A stretch of DNA of 32,961 nt from Mannheimia indoligenes (GTDB taxonomy: Bacteria; Pseudomonadota; Gammaproteobacteria; Enterobacterales; Pasteurellaceae): assembly GCF_036880405.1 (NCBI RefSeq), contig NZ_JBAJJM010000018.1, positions 1 through 32,961 of the forward strand. Reading direction: 5' to 3'. The stretch's first letter is position 1; the number at the start of each line of letters is the position of its first letter. The notes under the pieces are model-generated. The model saw only the letters and a list, made by a program, of their open reading frames with translations, ran no database searches and had not been told where the DNA came from. Shown piece by piece: positions 14,673 to 22,605 of this stretch. The position numbers and the translations under genes are program-made.

Positions 14673-15995
14673 TTATTGACCTAAGCCTTTTAAGTTAGCT
14701 TTCTTCAACACAGAATCATATTGTTGAGACATTAAATGGCTCTGAACCTGTGCGATGAAATCCATAATAACAACCACTACAATTAATAAAGAAGTTCCGC
14801 CTAATTGGAATGGAACTTTCCATAATGATGTAATGATGTAAGGAACCAAACAAACAAAAGTAATATATAACGCACCGATTAAGGTTAAACGTGTCATTAC
14901 TTTATCAATGTAACGAGATGTTTGTTCGCCTGGTCGATAACCTGGTACAAACGCACCTGATTTCTTAAGATTATCCGCTGTATCACGAGGATTATACTGC
15001 ATTCCTGTATAAAAGAATGCGAAGAAAATTACTGCCATTGTAAATAGGACAATGTACAATGGTTGACCTGGCTGTAATAGTTGTGAAAGGTTAAATAACC
15101 ATTCGAAACCCTCACTTTGACCAAACCACTGAGTAATACTTGCAGGGAATAAAATAACACTTGAAGCAAAAATTGCTGGTATTACCCCTGCCATATTAAC
15201 TTTTAGCGGTAAGTGTGAAGATCTTGCAGGTGCCATCATTCTACCTTGTTGGCGACTTGCATAATTCACAACAATTCTTCTTTGTCCACGCTCAACAAAG
15301 ACAACAAAATACGTTACTGCAAATGCAATTATTGCGACTAATAGTAATACAATAAATGACAACTCACCTTGGCGAGCTTGTTCAATTGTCTGCCCAATAG
15401 TTGCCGGAAGATCCGCAACAATACCTGCAAAGATAATCAATGAGATACCATTTCCGATACCACGCTCAGTGATTTGTTCACCTAGCCACATAAGGAACAT
15501 TGTCCCTGTTACTAAGCTTATTACAGAAGTTATATAGAATAAGATATTTGGATTAGGAACTAATCCTTGTACCATATTCGGTAGGGCTAATGAAATACCA
15601 ATAGATTGAATAAATGCTAATAGTAATGTGCCGTAACGAGTATATTTACTAATTTTTCTACGACCTGCCTCACCTTCTTTCTTTAATTCAGCTAAAGGTG
15701 GGTGAATCGCTGTCAATAATTGAATAATAATTGACGCTGAAATATAAGGCATAATACCTAATGCAAATATAGATGCACGGCTTAAAGCACCACCAGAGAA
15801 CATATTGAACATATCAATGATGGTGCCTTGCTGTTGTCGAATTAATTCGGATAATACAGAAGCATCAATGCCAGGAACAGGTATAAAAGAACCGATTCGG
15901 AAAACGATTAACGCACCTAAAACAAATAACAACCTTGATTTAAGCTCGCCAGTCCCTTTTTGTGTACTACCTTGGTACCCTGGTTGCTTTGCCAT
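14673..15995 (-). CDS. secY: Preprotein translocase subunit SecY
   Basis: Channel-forming subunit of the SecYEG translocon in the inner membrane. 440 residues with about ten hydrophobic segments. Family blocks: FRIGSFIPVPGID (first membrane segment), GIMPYISASIIIQLL (second, lateral-gate side), GIGNGISLIIFAGIVA and the cytosolic loop with RPGEQTSRYI. Inside the spc operon, three bases after rplO and 21 before rpmJ. Confidence 0.99.
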   Translation of the reverse strand: MAKQPGYQGSTQKGTGELKSRLLFVLGALIVFRIGSFIPVPGIDASVLSELIRQQQGTIIDMFNMFSGGALSRASIFALGIMPYISASIIIQLLTAIHPPLAELKKEGEAGRRKISKYTRYGTLLLAFIQSIGISLALPNMVQGLVPNPNILFYITSVISLVTGTMFLMWLGEQITERGIGNGISLIIFAGIVADLPATIGQTIEQARQGELSFIVLLLVAIIAFAVTYFVVFVERGQRRIVVNYASRQQGRMMAPARSSHLPLKVNMAGVIPAIFASSVILFPASITQWFGQSEGFEWLFNLSQLLQPGQPLYIVLFTMAVIFFAFFYTGMQYNPRDTADNLKKSGAFVPGYRPGEQTSRYIDKVMTRLTLIGALYITFVCLVPYIITSLWKVPFQLGGTSLLIVVVVIMDFIAQVQSHLMSQQYDSVLKKANLKGLGQ

Positions 15996-15998
15996 CTA

Positions 15999-16433
15999 TT
16001 ATTCCTCGATAGAACCGCCAGCAGCTTCGATAGCAGCTTTAGCACCTTTAGTTACACGTAAGCCTTTAATTACAACTGCTTTGTCAATTTCACCCGCTAA
16101 AATTACTTTAGCTGATAAAATATCTTTAGTAATAATATTAGCTGCTTTTAATGCTTCTAAAGTTACTTCGTTACCATCTACTTTAGCTAAGTCGTTTAAA
16201 CGAATTTCAGCCACATGGAATGATTTTAGTGATGTAAAACCAAATTTTGGTAAACGACGGTATAAAGGCATTTGACCACCCTCGAAACCACGACGAACAC
16301 GTCCGCCTGAACGAGATTTTTGACCTTTATGACCACGACCACCAGTTTTACCTAAACCAGAACCAATACCGCGACCTAAACGTTTTCCACTGTGCTTAGC
16401 ACCTTCAGCTGGAGAAAGAGAATTTAAACGCAT
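15999..16433 (-). CDS. rplO: 50S ribosomal protein L15
   Basis: Large-subunit assembly protein, 144 residues. Glycine/arginine-rich N-terminal extension (KRLGRGIGSGLGKTGGRGHK) that threads into 23S rRNA, followed by FEGGQMPLYRRLPKFGF and a globular C-terminus. spc operon, four bases after rpmD. Confidence 0.98.
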   Translation of the reverse strand: MRLNSLSPAEGAKHSGKRLGRGIGSGLGKTGGRGHKGQKSRSGGRVRRGFEGGQMPLYRRLPKFGFTSLKSFHVAEIRLNDLAKVDGNEVTLEALKAANIITKDILSAKVILAGEIDKAVVIKGLRVTKGAKAAIEAAGGSIEE

Positions 16434-16437
16434 TCTA

Positions 16438-16614
16438 TTACTCCTCTACTTTAACCATATAAGATACTTGATTGATCATACCACGCACTGCCGGTGTATC
16501 TTCAAGTTCTACAGTATGACGAATATGACGAAGACCTAAGCCTTTTAACGTTGCTTTATGTTTCGGTAAACGAGCAATAGAGCTACGAGTTTGAGTTACT
16601 TTAATTTTTGCCAT
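16438..16614 (-). CDS. rpmD: 50S ribosomal protein L30
   Basis: 58 residues from the ATG at 16614 (MAKIKVTQTRSSIARLPKHK). The frame stays open to a TTG abutting the rpsE stop at 16621, but the ATG fits the family start. spc operon, between rpsE and rplO. Confidence 0.97.
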   Translation of the reverse strand: MAKIKVTQTRSSIARLPKHKATLKGLGLRHIRHTVELEDTPAVRGMINQVSYMVKVEE

Positions 16615-16620
16615 ATCCAA

Positions 16621-17121
16621 TTACCCCAAAATTTCTTCAACTGTTTTGCCACGTTTTGCAGCAACCATTTCAGGTGATTTCATGTTTTCAAGTGCATCAA
16701 TTGTTGCACGAACAACATTAATTGGGTTAGTTGAACCATACGCTTTAGAAAGAACGTTACGAACACCTGCAACCTCTAATACTGCACGCATTGCACCACC
16801 TGCGATGATACCAGTACCTTCGCTTGCTGGTTGCATAAATACGCGTGAACCAGTATGAGAACCTTTAACAGGATGTTGTAATGTACCTTCATTTAAAGCT
16901 ACATTAATCATATTGCGACGAGCTTTCTCCATCGCTTTTTGGATTGCTGCTGGAACTTCACGTGCTTTACCGTAACCAAAACCAACACGACCATTACCAT
17001 CGCCCACTACTGTTAAAGCAGTGAAACTCATGATACGACCACCTTTTACGGTTTTTGAAACACGGTTAACCGCGATTAGCTTTTCCTGCAGTTCACCAGC
17101 TTGTTTTTCGATGTTTGACAT
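16621..17121 (-). CDS. rpsE: 30S ribosomal protein S5
   Basis: Decoding-accuracy protein of the small subunit. 166 residues as in E. coli. The N-terminal double-stranded RNA-binding fold carries VSKTVKGGRIMSFTALTVVG (about 21-40), the loop where spectinomycin-resistance changes occur in other bacteria; it looks wild type. spc operon. Confidence 0.98.
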   Translation of the reverse strand: MSNIEKQAGELQEKLIAVNRVSKTVKGGRIMSFTALTVVGDGNGRVGFGYGKAREVPAAIQKAMEKARRNMINVALNEGTLQHPVKGSHTGSRVFMQPASEGTGIIAGGAMRAVLEVAGVRNVLSKAYGSTNPINVVRATIDALENMKSPEMVAAKRGKTVEEILG

Positions 17122-17135
17122 CTCAAATTCCTCTA

Positions 17136-17489
17136 TTAGAACTGTAGACCAGCTTCACGAGCAGCATCTGCTAATGATTGCACACGACCGTGGTATTTGA
17201 AACCAGAACGATCAAAAGCAACCGCTTGAATACCTTTGGCAATTGCACGCTCAGCTACGATTTTACCCACTACTGCTGCGGCTTCTTTATTACCGGTATA
17301 TTTAACTTGCTCTTTAATTACTTTTTCAACAGTTGAAGCTGCTGCTAGTACTTCTGAGCCATTAGGTGCAATTACCTGCGCATAGATATGGCGAGGTGTG
17401 CGATGCACAACTAAACGTGTTGCACCTTGCTCTCTCATCAAATGACGTGCACGGGTTGCACGACGGATACGAGCTATTTTCTTATCCAT
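17136..17489 (-). CDS. rplR: 50S ribosomal protein L18
   Basis: 5S rRNA-binding protein, 117 residues. Arginine-rich N-terminus (MDKKIARIRRATRARHLM), then LVVHRTPRHIYAQVI and the C-terminal DRSGFKYHGRVQSLADAARE. spc operon, between rplF and rpsE. Confidence 0.98.
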   Translation of the reverse strand: MDKKIARIRRATRARHLMREQGATRLVVHRTPRHIYAQVIAPNGSEVLAAASTVEKVIKEQVKYTGNKEAAAVVGKIVAERAIAKGIQAVAFDRSGFKYHGRVQSLADAAREAGLQF

Positions 17490-17503
17490 AGTGTTACCTT
17501 ACT

Positions 17504-18037
17504 TTACTTTTTCTTCGCTTCTTTAGTACGTACAACCTCATCAGAGTAACGTACACCTTTACCTTTATAAGGCTCAGGTTTGCGGTATGCACGAATATCT
17601 GCTGCTACCTGACCAATTAACTGTTTGTCAGCACTTTTCAGAATAATTTCTGTTTGTGATGGACATTCACCAGTTACGCCAGCTGGCAACTCATGTTCTA
17701 CAGGGTGTGAGAAACCTAAACTTAAAGCAACAGCATTGCCTTTCATTTGAGCTCTATAACCAACACCCACTAATTGCAATTTCTTAGTAAAGCCTTCAGT
17801 AACACCGATAACCATAGCATTAACAAGTGCACGAGCAGTACCCGCTTGTGCATCTGCATTAGCAACACCTTCACGAGGTGCAAAAGTTAATGCGTTATCT
17901 TCATTTTTTACTTCAACTGCGTTGTGAATTTCGCGAGATAACTCGCCATTTTTACCTTTAACTGTTAATAGCTGACCGTTAAGTTTTACCTCAACACCGG
18001 CAGGAATATTAACAGGTGCTTTTGCAACACGAGACAT
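17504..18037 (-). CDS. rplF: 50S ribosomal protein L6
   Basis: Large-subunit protein at the GTPase-centre side, 177 residues with two similar domains. Starts MSRVAKAPVNIPAGVEVKLN and ends with KPEPYKGKGVRYSDEVV and a lysine tail. spc operon, 16 bases after rpsH. Confidence 0.98.
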   Translation of the reverse strand: MSRVAKAPVNIPAGVEVKLNGQLLTVKGKNGELSREIHNAVEVKNEDNALTFAPREGVANADAQAGTARALVNAMVIGVTEGFTKKLQLVGVGYRAQMKGNAVALSLGFSHPVEHELPAGVTGECPSQTEIILKSADKQLIGQVAADIRAYRKPEPYKGKGVRYSDEVVRTKEAKKK

Positions 18038-18053
18038 TCTTCCTACCCCTTTA

Positions 18054-18446
18054 TTATGCTACGTAACAGATAATTTCACCGCCGAGACCAGCTTGGCGAG
18101 CTGCACGGTCAGTCATTACACCTTTAGATGTAGAAACAACTGCAATACCTAAACCACCCATAACTTTTGGTAATTCGTCTTTACGTTTATAAATACGAAG
18201 ACCTGGACGGCTTACACGTTGAATACTTTCTACAACAGGTTTGTTTTGGAAATATTTTAAAGTAATTTCCAGTTCAGGTTTTGCACCTTCAACAACTTTA
18301 ACGCTTTCGATATAACCTTCTTCAGCTAAAACATTTGCGATAGCAACTTTTAACTTAGATGAAGGCATACTGATTGCAACTTTATTCGCAGCTTGACCGT
18401 TACGAATACGGGTCAGCATATCTGCGATTGGATCTTGCATGCTCAT
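18054..18446 (-). CDS. rpsH: 30S ribosomal protein S8
   Basis: Primary 16S rRNA-binding protein, 130 residues, MSMQDPIADMLTRIRNGQ to GLGGEIICYVA. In E. coli S8 also represses its own operon by binding mRNA at the rplE start; the matching site is preserved here (see the entry at the rplE start). Confidence 0.98.
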   Translation of the reverse strand: MSMQDPIADMLTRIRNGQAANKVAISMPSSKLKVAIANVLAEEGYIESVKVVEGAKPELEITLKYFQNKPVVESIQRVSRPGLRIYKRKDELPKVMGGLGIAVVSTSKGVMTDRAARQAGLGGEIICYVA

Positions 18447-18482
18447 GTATTTACTCCCATGATTCCAAATTAAAAGAGGTTA

Positions 18483-18788
18483 TTACCAGCTTGCCTTCTT
18501 AAGACCCGGAATTTCGCCACGCATTGCAGCTTCACGGACTTTAATACGGCTTAAACCAAACTTACGAAGTACACCATGTGGACGACCAGTTTGACGGCAA
18601 CGATTACGCTGACGGATTGGACTTGAATCACGTGGTAAAGTTTGTAACTTTAACACTGCATCCCAACGTTCTTCATCAGAAGAGTTTTCATTTGAAATAA
18701 TCGCTTTTAACTCTTGACGTTTTGCGTAGAACTTATCAGCTAATTTAGCACGTTTTACATCACGTGCGATCATTGATTGTTTTGCCAC
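18483..18788 (-). CDS. rpsN: 30S ribosomal protein S14
   Basis: Small-subunit head protein, 101 residues. It is the long, zinc-independent (C-) type: the CxxC pairs of the short type are absent. Starts with GTG at 18788 (MAKQSMIARDVKRAKL), the only start giving the family N-terminus. spc operon, between rplE and rpsH. Confidence 0.97.
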   Translation of the reverse strand: MAKQSMIARDVKRAKLADKFYAKRQELKAIISNENSSDEERWDAVLKLQTLPRDSSPIRQRNRCRQTGRPHGVLRKFGLSRIKVREAAMRGEIPGLKKASW

Positions 18789-18799
18789 GATAACCTACC

Positions 18800-19339
18800 T
18801 TATTTACGGAATGGGAAATTGAAAGCCGCTAATAAAGCTTGACCTTCTTCATCACTTTTCGCTGTTGTGGTAATAGTAATATCTAAACCACGCACACGAT
18901 CTACTTTATCGTAGTCGATTTCAGGGAAAATGATTTGTTCACGAACACCCATACTGTAATTACCACGACCATCGAATGACTTAGCGTTTAAACCACGGAA
19001 GTCACGGATACGTGGAACAGCGATAGTAATCAATCTTTCAAAGAATTCCCACATACGTTCACCACGTAGGGTTACTTTGCAACCGATTGGATACCCTTGA
19101 CGGATTTTAAAGCCTGCAACAGATTTGCGAGCTTTGGTTACTAATGGTTTTTGACCGCTAATTGCTGCTAGATCTGCTACTGCGTTATCTAACAGTTTTT
19201 TATCGGTCAATGCTTCACCCACACCCATATTCAGGGTAATCTTTTCGATTCGTGGGACTTGCATGACAGATGAGTAGTTGAATTTCTCTTTTAATTCATT
19301 AACTACTGTATCTCTGTAGTAATCATGCAGTTTCGCCAT
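18800..19339 (-). CDS. rplE: 50S ribosomal protein L5
   Basis: 5S rRNA-binding protein of the central protuberance, 179 residues from the ATG at 19339 (MAKLHDYYRDTVV); a GTG directly before it is in frame but is not the family start. GGAG lies seven bases upstream. The first codons use GCG, CTG and two TAC where this genome usually prefers A/T-ending codons, suggesting an RNA-level constraint at the S8 site. Otherwise a normal L5, with SVAGFKIRQGYPIGCKVTLR. Confidence 0.98.
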   Translation of the reverse strand: MAKLHDYYRDTVVNELKEKFNYSSVMQVPRIEKITLNMGVGEALTDKKLLDNAVADLAAISGQKPLVTKARKSVAGFKIRQGYPIGCKVTLRGERMWEFFERLITIAVPRIRDFRGLNAKSFDGRGNYSMGVREQIIFPEIDYDKVDRVRGLDITITTTAKSDEEGQALLAAFNFPFRK

Positions 19340-19349
19340 CACATTACTC
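19311..19349 (-). promoter_or_regulatory. Probable S8 translational repressor site at rplE start
   Basis: Around the rplE ATG the minus strand reads GGAGTAATGTG, then ATGGCGAAACTGCATGATTA, nearly identical at the nucleotide level to E. coli rplE as I recall it, wobble positions included. In E. coli this region folds like the S8 site of 16S rRNA and S8 binding shuts down the distal spc genes. Confidence 0.6.
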
Positions 19350-19356
19350 CAGTTAA

Positions 19357-19668
19357 TTAAATTAATTTCTCGTTAGATTTGAAGAAACGTACTTTTTTAC
19401 CATCTTCAATTCTAAATCCTACACGGTCAGCTTTGTTGGTTTCAGGGTTGAAAATTGCAACATTTGAAGCATCAATCGCAGCTTCTTTTTTCACTAAACC
19501 GCCAGCTTTACCTAATGCAGGAACTGGTTTCTCGTGTTTAGTTACGATGTTGATACCCTCAACAAAAACTTTACCATTTGGTAACACTTTAGTTACCTTA
19601 CCACGTTTGCCCTTATCTTTACCAGTAAGAACAATTACTTCATCGTTTTGACGGATTTTTGCAGCCAT
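19357..19668 (-). CDS. rplX: 50S ribosomal protein L24
   Basis: Assembly-initiating large-subunit protein, 103 residues, with a KOW motif near the N-terminus (DEVIVLTGKDKGKRGKVTKV). spc operon, between rplN and rplE, 10 bases after rplN. Confidence 0.98.
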   Translation of the reverse strand: MAAKIRQNDEVIVLTGKDKGKRGKVTKVLPNGKVFVEGINIVTKHEKPVPALGKAGGLVKKEAAIDASNVAIFNPETNKADRVGFRIEDGKKVRFFKSNEKLI

Positions 19669-19678
19669 TACATTCTCC

Positions 19679-20050
19679 TTATAGTACTTCTGGAGCTAAA
19701 GAGATGATTTTCATAAACTTCTCAGAACGAAGTTCACGAGTCACCGGTCCAAAAATACGAGTACCGATTGGTTGCTCAGTGTTATTGTTTAAAATTACAC
19801 AAGCATTGCCATCGAAACGAATAACTGCGCCATCTGGGCGACGAACACCCTTCTTGGTGCGCACAACAACTGCTTTTAACACATCACCTTTTTTAACTTT
19901 ACCGCGTGGAATTGCTTCTTTCACAGTAACTTTGATGATATCGCCGATAGCAGCGTAACGACGGTGCGATCCACCTAGAACCTTGATACACATTACGCTA
20001 CGAGCCCCTGAGTTATCAGCAACATCCAGCATAGTCTGTTCTTGGATCAT
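19679..20050 (-). CDS. rplN: 50S ribosomal protein L14
   Basis: Large-subunit protein at the intersubunit face, 123 residues. [20 protein letters not shown] and [20 protein letters not shown] are family blocks. First gene of the spc operon, with its own promoter and a structured leader about 65 bases long. Confidence 0.98.
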
Positions 20051-20069
20051 ATTAGTGCTCCGTTAAAAT

Positions 20070-20119
20070 AAAAAAACACCCTTTCGGGACGAACCTGTTT
20101 ACAGAACATAAACAGGGTG
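20070..20119 (-). promoter_or_regulatory. spc operon leader with competing hairpins and U-run
   Basis: In the rplN leader, TAAACAGG/CCTGTTTA (20109-20116 with 20094-20101) forms one stem. AGGGTG (20114-20119) can instead pair with CACCCT (20077-20082), which is directly followed on the minus strand by seven T (20076-20070). The two left arms share three bases, so the structures compete in part. This resembles an attenuator, but the transcript start (near 20116) must be mapped to know whether the outer stem is complete. Confidence 0.4.
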
Positions 20120-20122
20120 CAA

Positions 20123-20151
20123 AATATACTAAAAATAAAGAAATTAATCAA
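20123..20151 (-). promoter_or_regulatory. Promoter of the spc operon
   Basis: Minus-strand TTGATT (20151-20146), 17-base spacer, TATATT (20128-20123). It is placed in the 312-base gap between rpsQ and rplN, and the S10 operon terminator lies upstream, so the spc genes appear to have independent transcription. Confidence 0.75.
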
Positions 20152-20224
20152 GTAATTTTTAAGTATTATTCTTGATTTCAATGATATATTTTTAGTGAAG
20201 TATTTTCCATCTTATCGCATCTTA

Positions 20225-20282
20225 GCAAGCGGTCGAAAAACAGAGAAAATCTGCAAAAAATTAGAAAAATTTAACCGCTTGT
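20225..20282. repeat. Inverted pair of uptake sequences in S10/spc gap
   Basis: GCAAGCGGTC (20225-20234; 8 of 9 core bases) faces an exact ACCGCTTGT (20274-20282), separated by an A-rich stretch containing a TGCAAAAAA segment typical of the extended signal. The long loop makes it a poor terminator. Confidence 0.65.
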
Positions 20283-20320
20283 ACTGTTATCGTCTTGCCT
20301 TAATGACTTGTATAAAATTA

Positions 20321-20347
20321 AAAACCCCAGCAAATTGCTGAGGTTTT
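20321..20347 (-). terminator. Terminator of the S10 operon
   Basis: On the minus strand AAAACCTCAGC pairs with GCTGGGGTTTT (one G-T pair) across a five-base loop and continues into T. It lies 15 bases past the rpsQ stop. Confidence 0.85.
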
Positions 20348-20362
20348 ATTATTTCTAGTTAA

Positions 20363-20620
20363 TTAAGCAACAACTGCTTTCTCAACTACACGAACTAAAG
20401 TCCAAGATTTAGTTTTTGAAACAGGACGACATTCCTTAATTTCAACTACATCACCTAATTTAGCTTCGTTGTTTTCATCGTGTACGTGAAGTTTAGTAGT
20501 ACGACGGATAAACTTACCATATAAAGGATGTTTAACTGTACGTTCGATAGCAACTACAAATGATTTGTCCATTTTGTCGCTAACCACTTTACCTTGTACT
20601 GTACGAATTTTATCAGTCAT
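20363..20620 (-). CDS. rpsQ: 30S ribosomal protein S17
   Basis: Primary 16S rRNA-binding protein with an OB fold, 85 residues (RTVQGKVVSDKMDKSFVVAI; GDVVEIKECRPVSKTKSW). Its ATG overlaps the rpmC stop by one base (TAATG). Last gene of the S10 operon. Confidence 0.98.
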   Translation of the reverse strand: MTDKIRTVQGKVVSDKMDKSFVVAIERTVKHPLYGKFIRRTTKLHVHDENNEAKLGDVVEIKECRPVSKTKSWTLVRVVEKAVVA

Positions 20621-20811
20621 TATTCACCCGCCTTTTCGGTTAATACAGTTTTCACTTGTGCAATACTACGACGCACTTGTTTTAACTGGTGGGTTTGTTG
20701 AAGCTGACCGGTGGCTGCCTGCATACGCAGTTTGAATTGCTCACCTAAAAGGTTTACTAATTCGCCATTCAGCTCTTCAACACTTTTGTTACGTAGTTCT
20801 TGAGCTTTCAT
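20620..20811 (-). CDS. rpmC: 50S ribosomal protein L29
   Basis: Helical-hairpin protein at the peptide exit tunnel, near the signal-recognition-particle and trigger-factor dock. 63 residues, MKAQELRNKSVEELNGELVN. Its ATG overlaps the rplP stop as TAATG, and its own stop overlaps rpsQ in the same way, so the three are coupled. Confidence 0.98.
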   Translation of the reverse strand: MKAQELRNKSVEELNGELVNLLGEQFKLRMQAATGQLQQTHQLKQVRRSIAQVKTVLTEKAGE

Positions 20812-21221
20812 TACATCACCGTTTTAGTTACAAATGTGGTTTTGAACGGAAGTTTAGCTGCTGCTAAAGCAAACGCATTGCGTGCAACTTCTTCAGAAAC
20901 ACCATCCATTTCATATAATACTTTACCCGGTTGGATTAGGGCTACCCAGTACTCAACGTTACCTTTACCTTTACCCATACGGACTTCTAATGGTTTTTCA
21001 GTGATTGGTTTGTCTGGGAAAACACGAATCCAGATTTTACCTTGACGTTTTACCGCACGGCTCATCGCACGACGAGCAGCTTCAATTTGACGTGCTGTTA
21101 AACGACCACGTCCAACCGCTTTTAAACCGAATGAACCGAAGCTCACTTCTGTACCACCCGCGATACCACGGTTACGGCCTTTGTGTACTTTACGGAATTT
21201 TGTGCGTTTTGGTTGTAACAT
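20811..21221 (-). CDS. rplP: 50S ribosomal protein L16
   Basis: Large-subunit protein that helps build the A-site and peptidyl-transferase region. 136 residues. Arg81, in EVRMGKGKG, is the residue hydroxylated by RoxA in E. coli and is intact; roxA is also in this window. S10 operon, 12 bases after rpsC. Confidence 0.98.
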   Translation of the reverse strand: MLQPKRTKFRKVHKGRNRGIAGGTEVSFGSFGLKAVGRGRLTARQIEAARRAMSRAVKRQGKIWIRVFPDKPITEKPLEVRMGKGKGNVEYWVALIQPGKVLYEMDGVSEEVARNAFALAAAKLPFKTTFVTKTVM

Positions 21222-21233
21222 TCAGCGATCTCC

Positions 21234-21938
21234 TTATTTACGACCTTTGCGAGCTGGCTTTTTAGGCTGTGCCGCTGGTTCTTTTTCAGATTCAATCACT
21301 GCAGCCATTCCACCAAGAATTTCACCTTTGAAGATCCACACTTTAACGCCGATTACGCCGTAAGTTGTGTGAGCTTCAGCTGTGCTATAATCGATGTCTG
21401 CACGAAGTGTATGTAGAGGTACACGACCTTCACGATACCATTCTGAGCGAGCAATTTCTGCACCACCTAAACGACCGCTAACTTCAACTTTGATACCTTT
21501 AGCACCTAATTTCATAGCGTTTTGAACCGCTTTTTTCATAGCACGGCGGAACATTACACGACGTTCAAGTTGAGAAGCGATGCTATCTGCTACTAATTTA
21601 GCATCTAGCTCTGGTTTTTTCACTTCAGCAATGTTGATTTGAGCTGGAACACCCGCAATTTTAGCAACTGCATTGCGTAATTTTTCAACATCTTCGCCTT
21701 TTTTACCGATAACGATACCTGGACGAGCTGTGTGAATAGTTACACGAATACTTTTTGCAGGACGCTCAATAGTGATGCGTGATACAGAAGCATTCGCTAA
21801 CTCTTTGTTTAAAAATTTACGTACTTTGAAATCGCCATCTAAGTTATCAGCGAAATCTTGTGTATTCGCGAACCAAGTAGAGTTCCAAGGTTTAACAATA
21901 CCTAGGCGAATACCATTAGGATGTACTTTCTGACCCAT
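21234..21938 (-). CDS. rpsC: 30S ribosomal protein S3
   Basis: Small-subunit protein at the mRNA entry channel with helicase activity. 234 residues. N-terminal KH domain with the G-x-x-G loop in VIGKKGEDVEKL (about 76-87), C-terminal domain and an alanine/lysine/proline-rich tail. S10 operon. Confidence 0.98.
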   Translation of the reverse strand: MGQKVHPNGIRLGIVKPWNSTWFANTQDFADNLDGDFKVRKFLNKELANASVSRITIERPAKSIRVTIHTARPGIVIGKKGEDVEKLRNAVAKIAGVPAQINIAEVKKPELDAKLVADSIASQLERRVMFRRAMKKAVQNAMKLGAKGIKVEVSGRLGGAEIARSEWYREGRVPLHTLRADIDYSTAEAHTTYGVIGVKVWIFKGEILGGMAAVIESEKEPAAQPKKPARKGRK

Positions 21939-21956
21939 TTGTTATTCTCCACTTAA

Positions 21957-22289
21957 TTAACGATCTGACACAACCACTGTGATGTGGCTTGTACGTTTTA
22001 AAATACGATCTGCACGACCTTTTGCACGTGGCATTACACGTTTCATGCTTGGACCTTCATCAACGAAGATTTTAGCAACTTTAAGATCATCGACATCTGC
22101 ACCGTCATTGTGCTCTGCGTTTGCAATAGCTGACTCTAAAACTTTCTTAACAAGCGTTGCTGCTTTTTTGTTAGTGAAAGTTAAGATTTCTAATGCTTGC
22201 GCAACTTTTTTACCACGGATTAAGTCAGCAACTAAGCGAGCTTTTTGGGCAGAAGTACGAGCGTAACGATGTTTAGCAATAGTTTCCAT
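21957..22289 (-). CDS. rplV: 50S ribosomal protein L22
   Basis: 110 residues. Its long beta-hairpin (KRVMPRAKGRADRILKRTSH) lines the nascent-peptide tunnel; changes there affect macrolide sensitivity in other bacteria and none is evident. S10 operon, 10 bases after rpsS. Confidence 0.98.
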   Translation of the reverse strand: METIAKHRYARTSAQKARLVADLIRGKKVAQALEILTFTNKKAATLVKKVLESAIANAEHNDGADVDDLKVAKIFVDEGPSMKRVMPRAKGRADRILKRTSHITVVVSDR

Positions 22290-22299
22290 CTTTTACCTC

Positions 22300-22575
22300 T
22301 TATTTCTTAGCTTTCTTATCTGCGGCGTGACCGCGGTATGTACGAGTCGGGGCAAATTCACCTAATTTATGACCGATCATTTCGTCGGAAACATAAACAG
22401 GAACGTGCTGACGACCATTATGGACTGCGATGGTCAAACCAATCATTGATGGAATGATCATTGAACGACGGGACCAAGTTTTGATTGGTTTTTTATCCCC
22501 GCTTTCCACCGCCTTCTCTACCTTCTTCAACAAGTGTAGGTCAAGGAAAGGACCTTTCTTGAGGGAACGTGGCAT
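22300..22575 (-). CDS. rpsS: 30S ribosomal protein S19
   Basis: Head protein and partner of RimM during assembly; rimM is also in the window. 91 residues, [20 protein letters not shown] to [21 protein letters not shown]10 operon, between rplB and rplV. Confidence 0.98.
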
Positions 22576-22605
22576 TGGTGTTTACCTTTTAGTTAATGAA
22601 TAAAA

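Noticed and set aside
15805..16275. Open frame of 156 codons on the plus strand opposite secY and rplO
   Set aside because: It is antisense to two certain genes, has no recognisable motif or ribosome-binding site, and arises from the codon pattern of the real genes.
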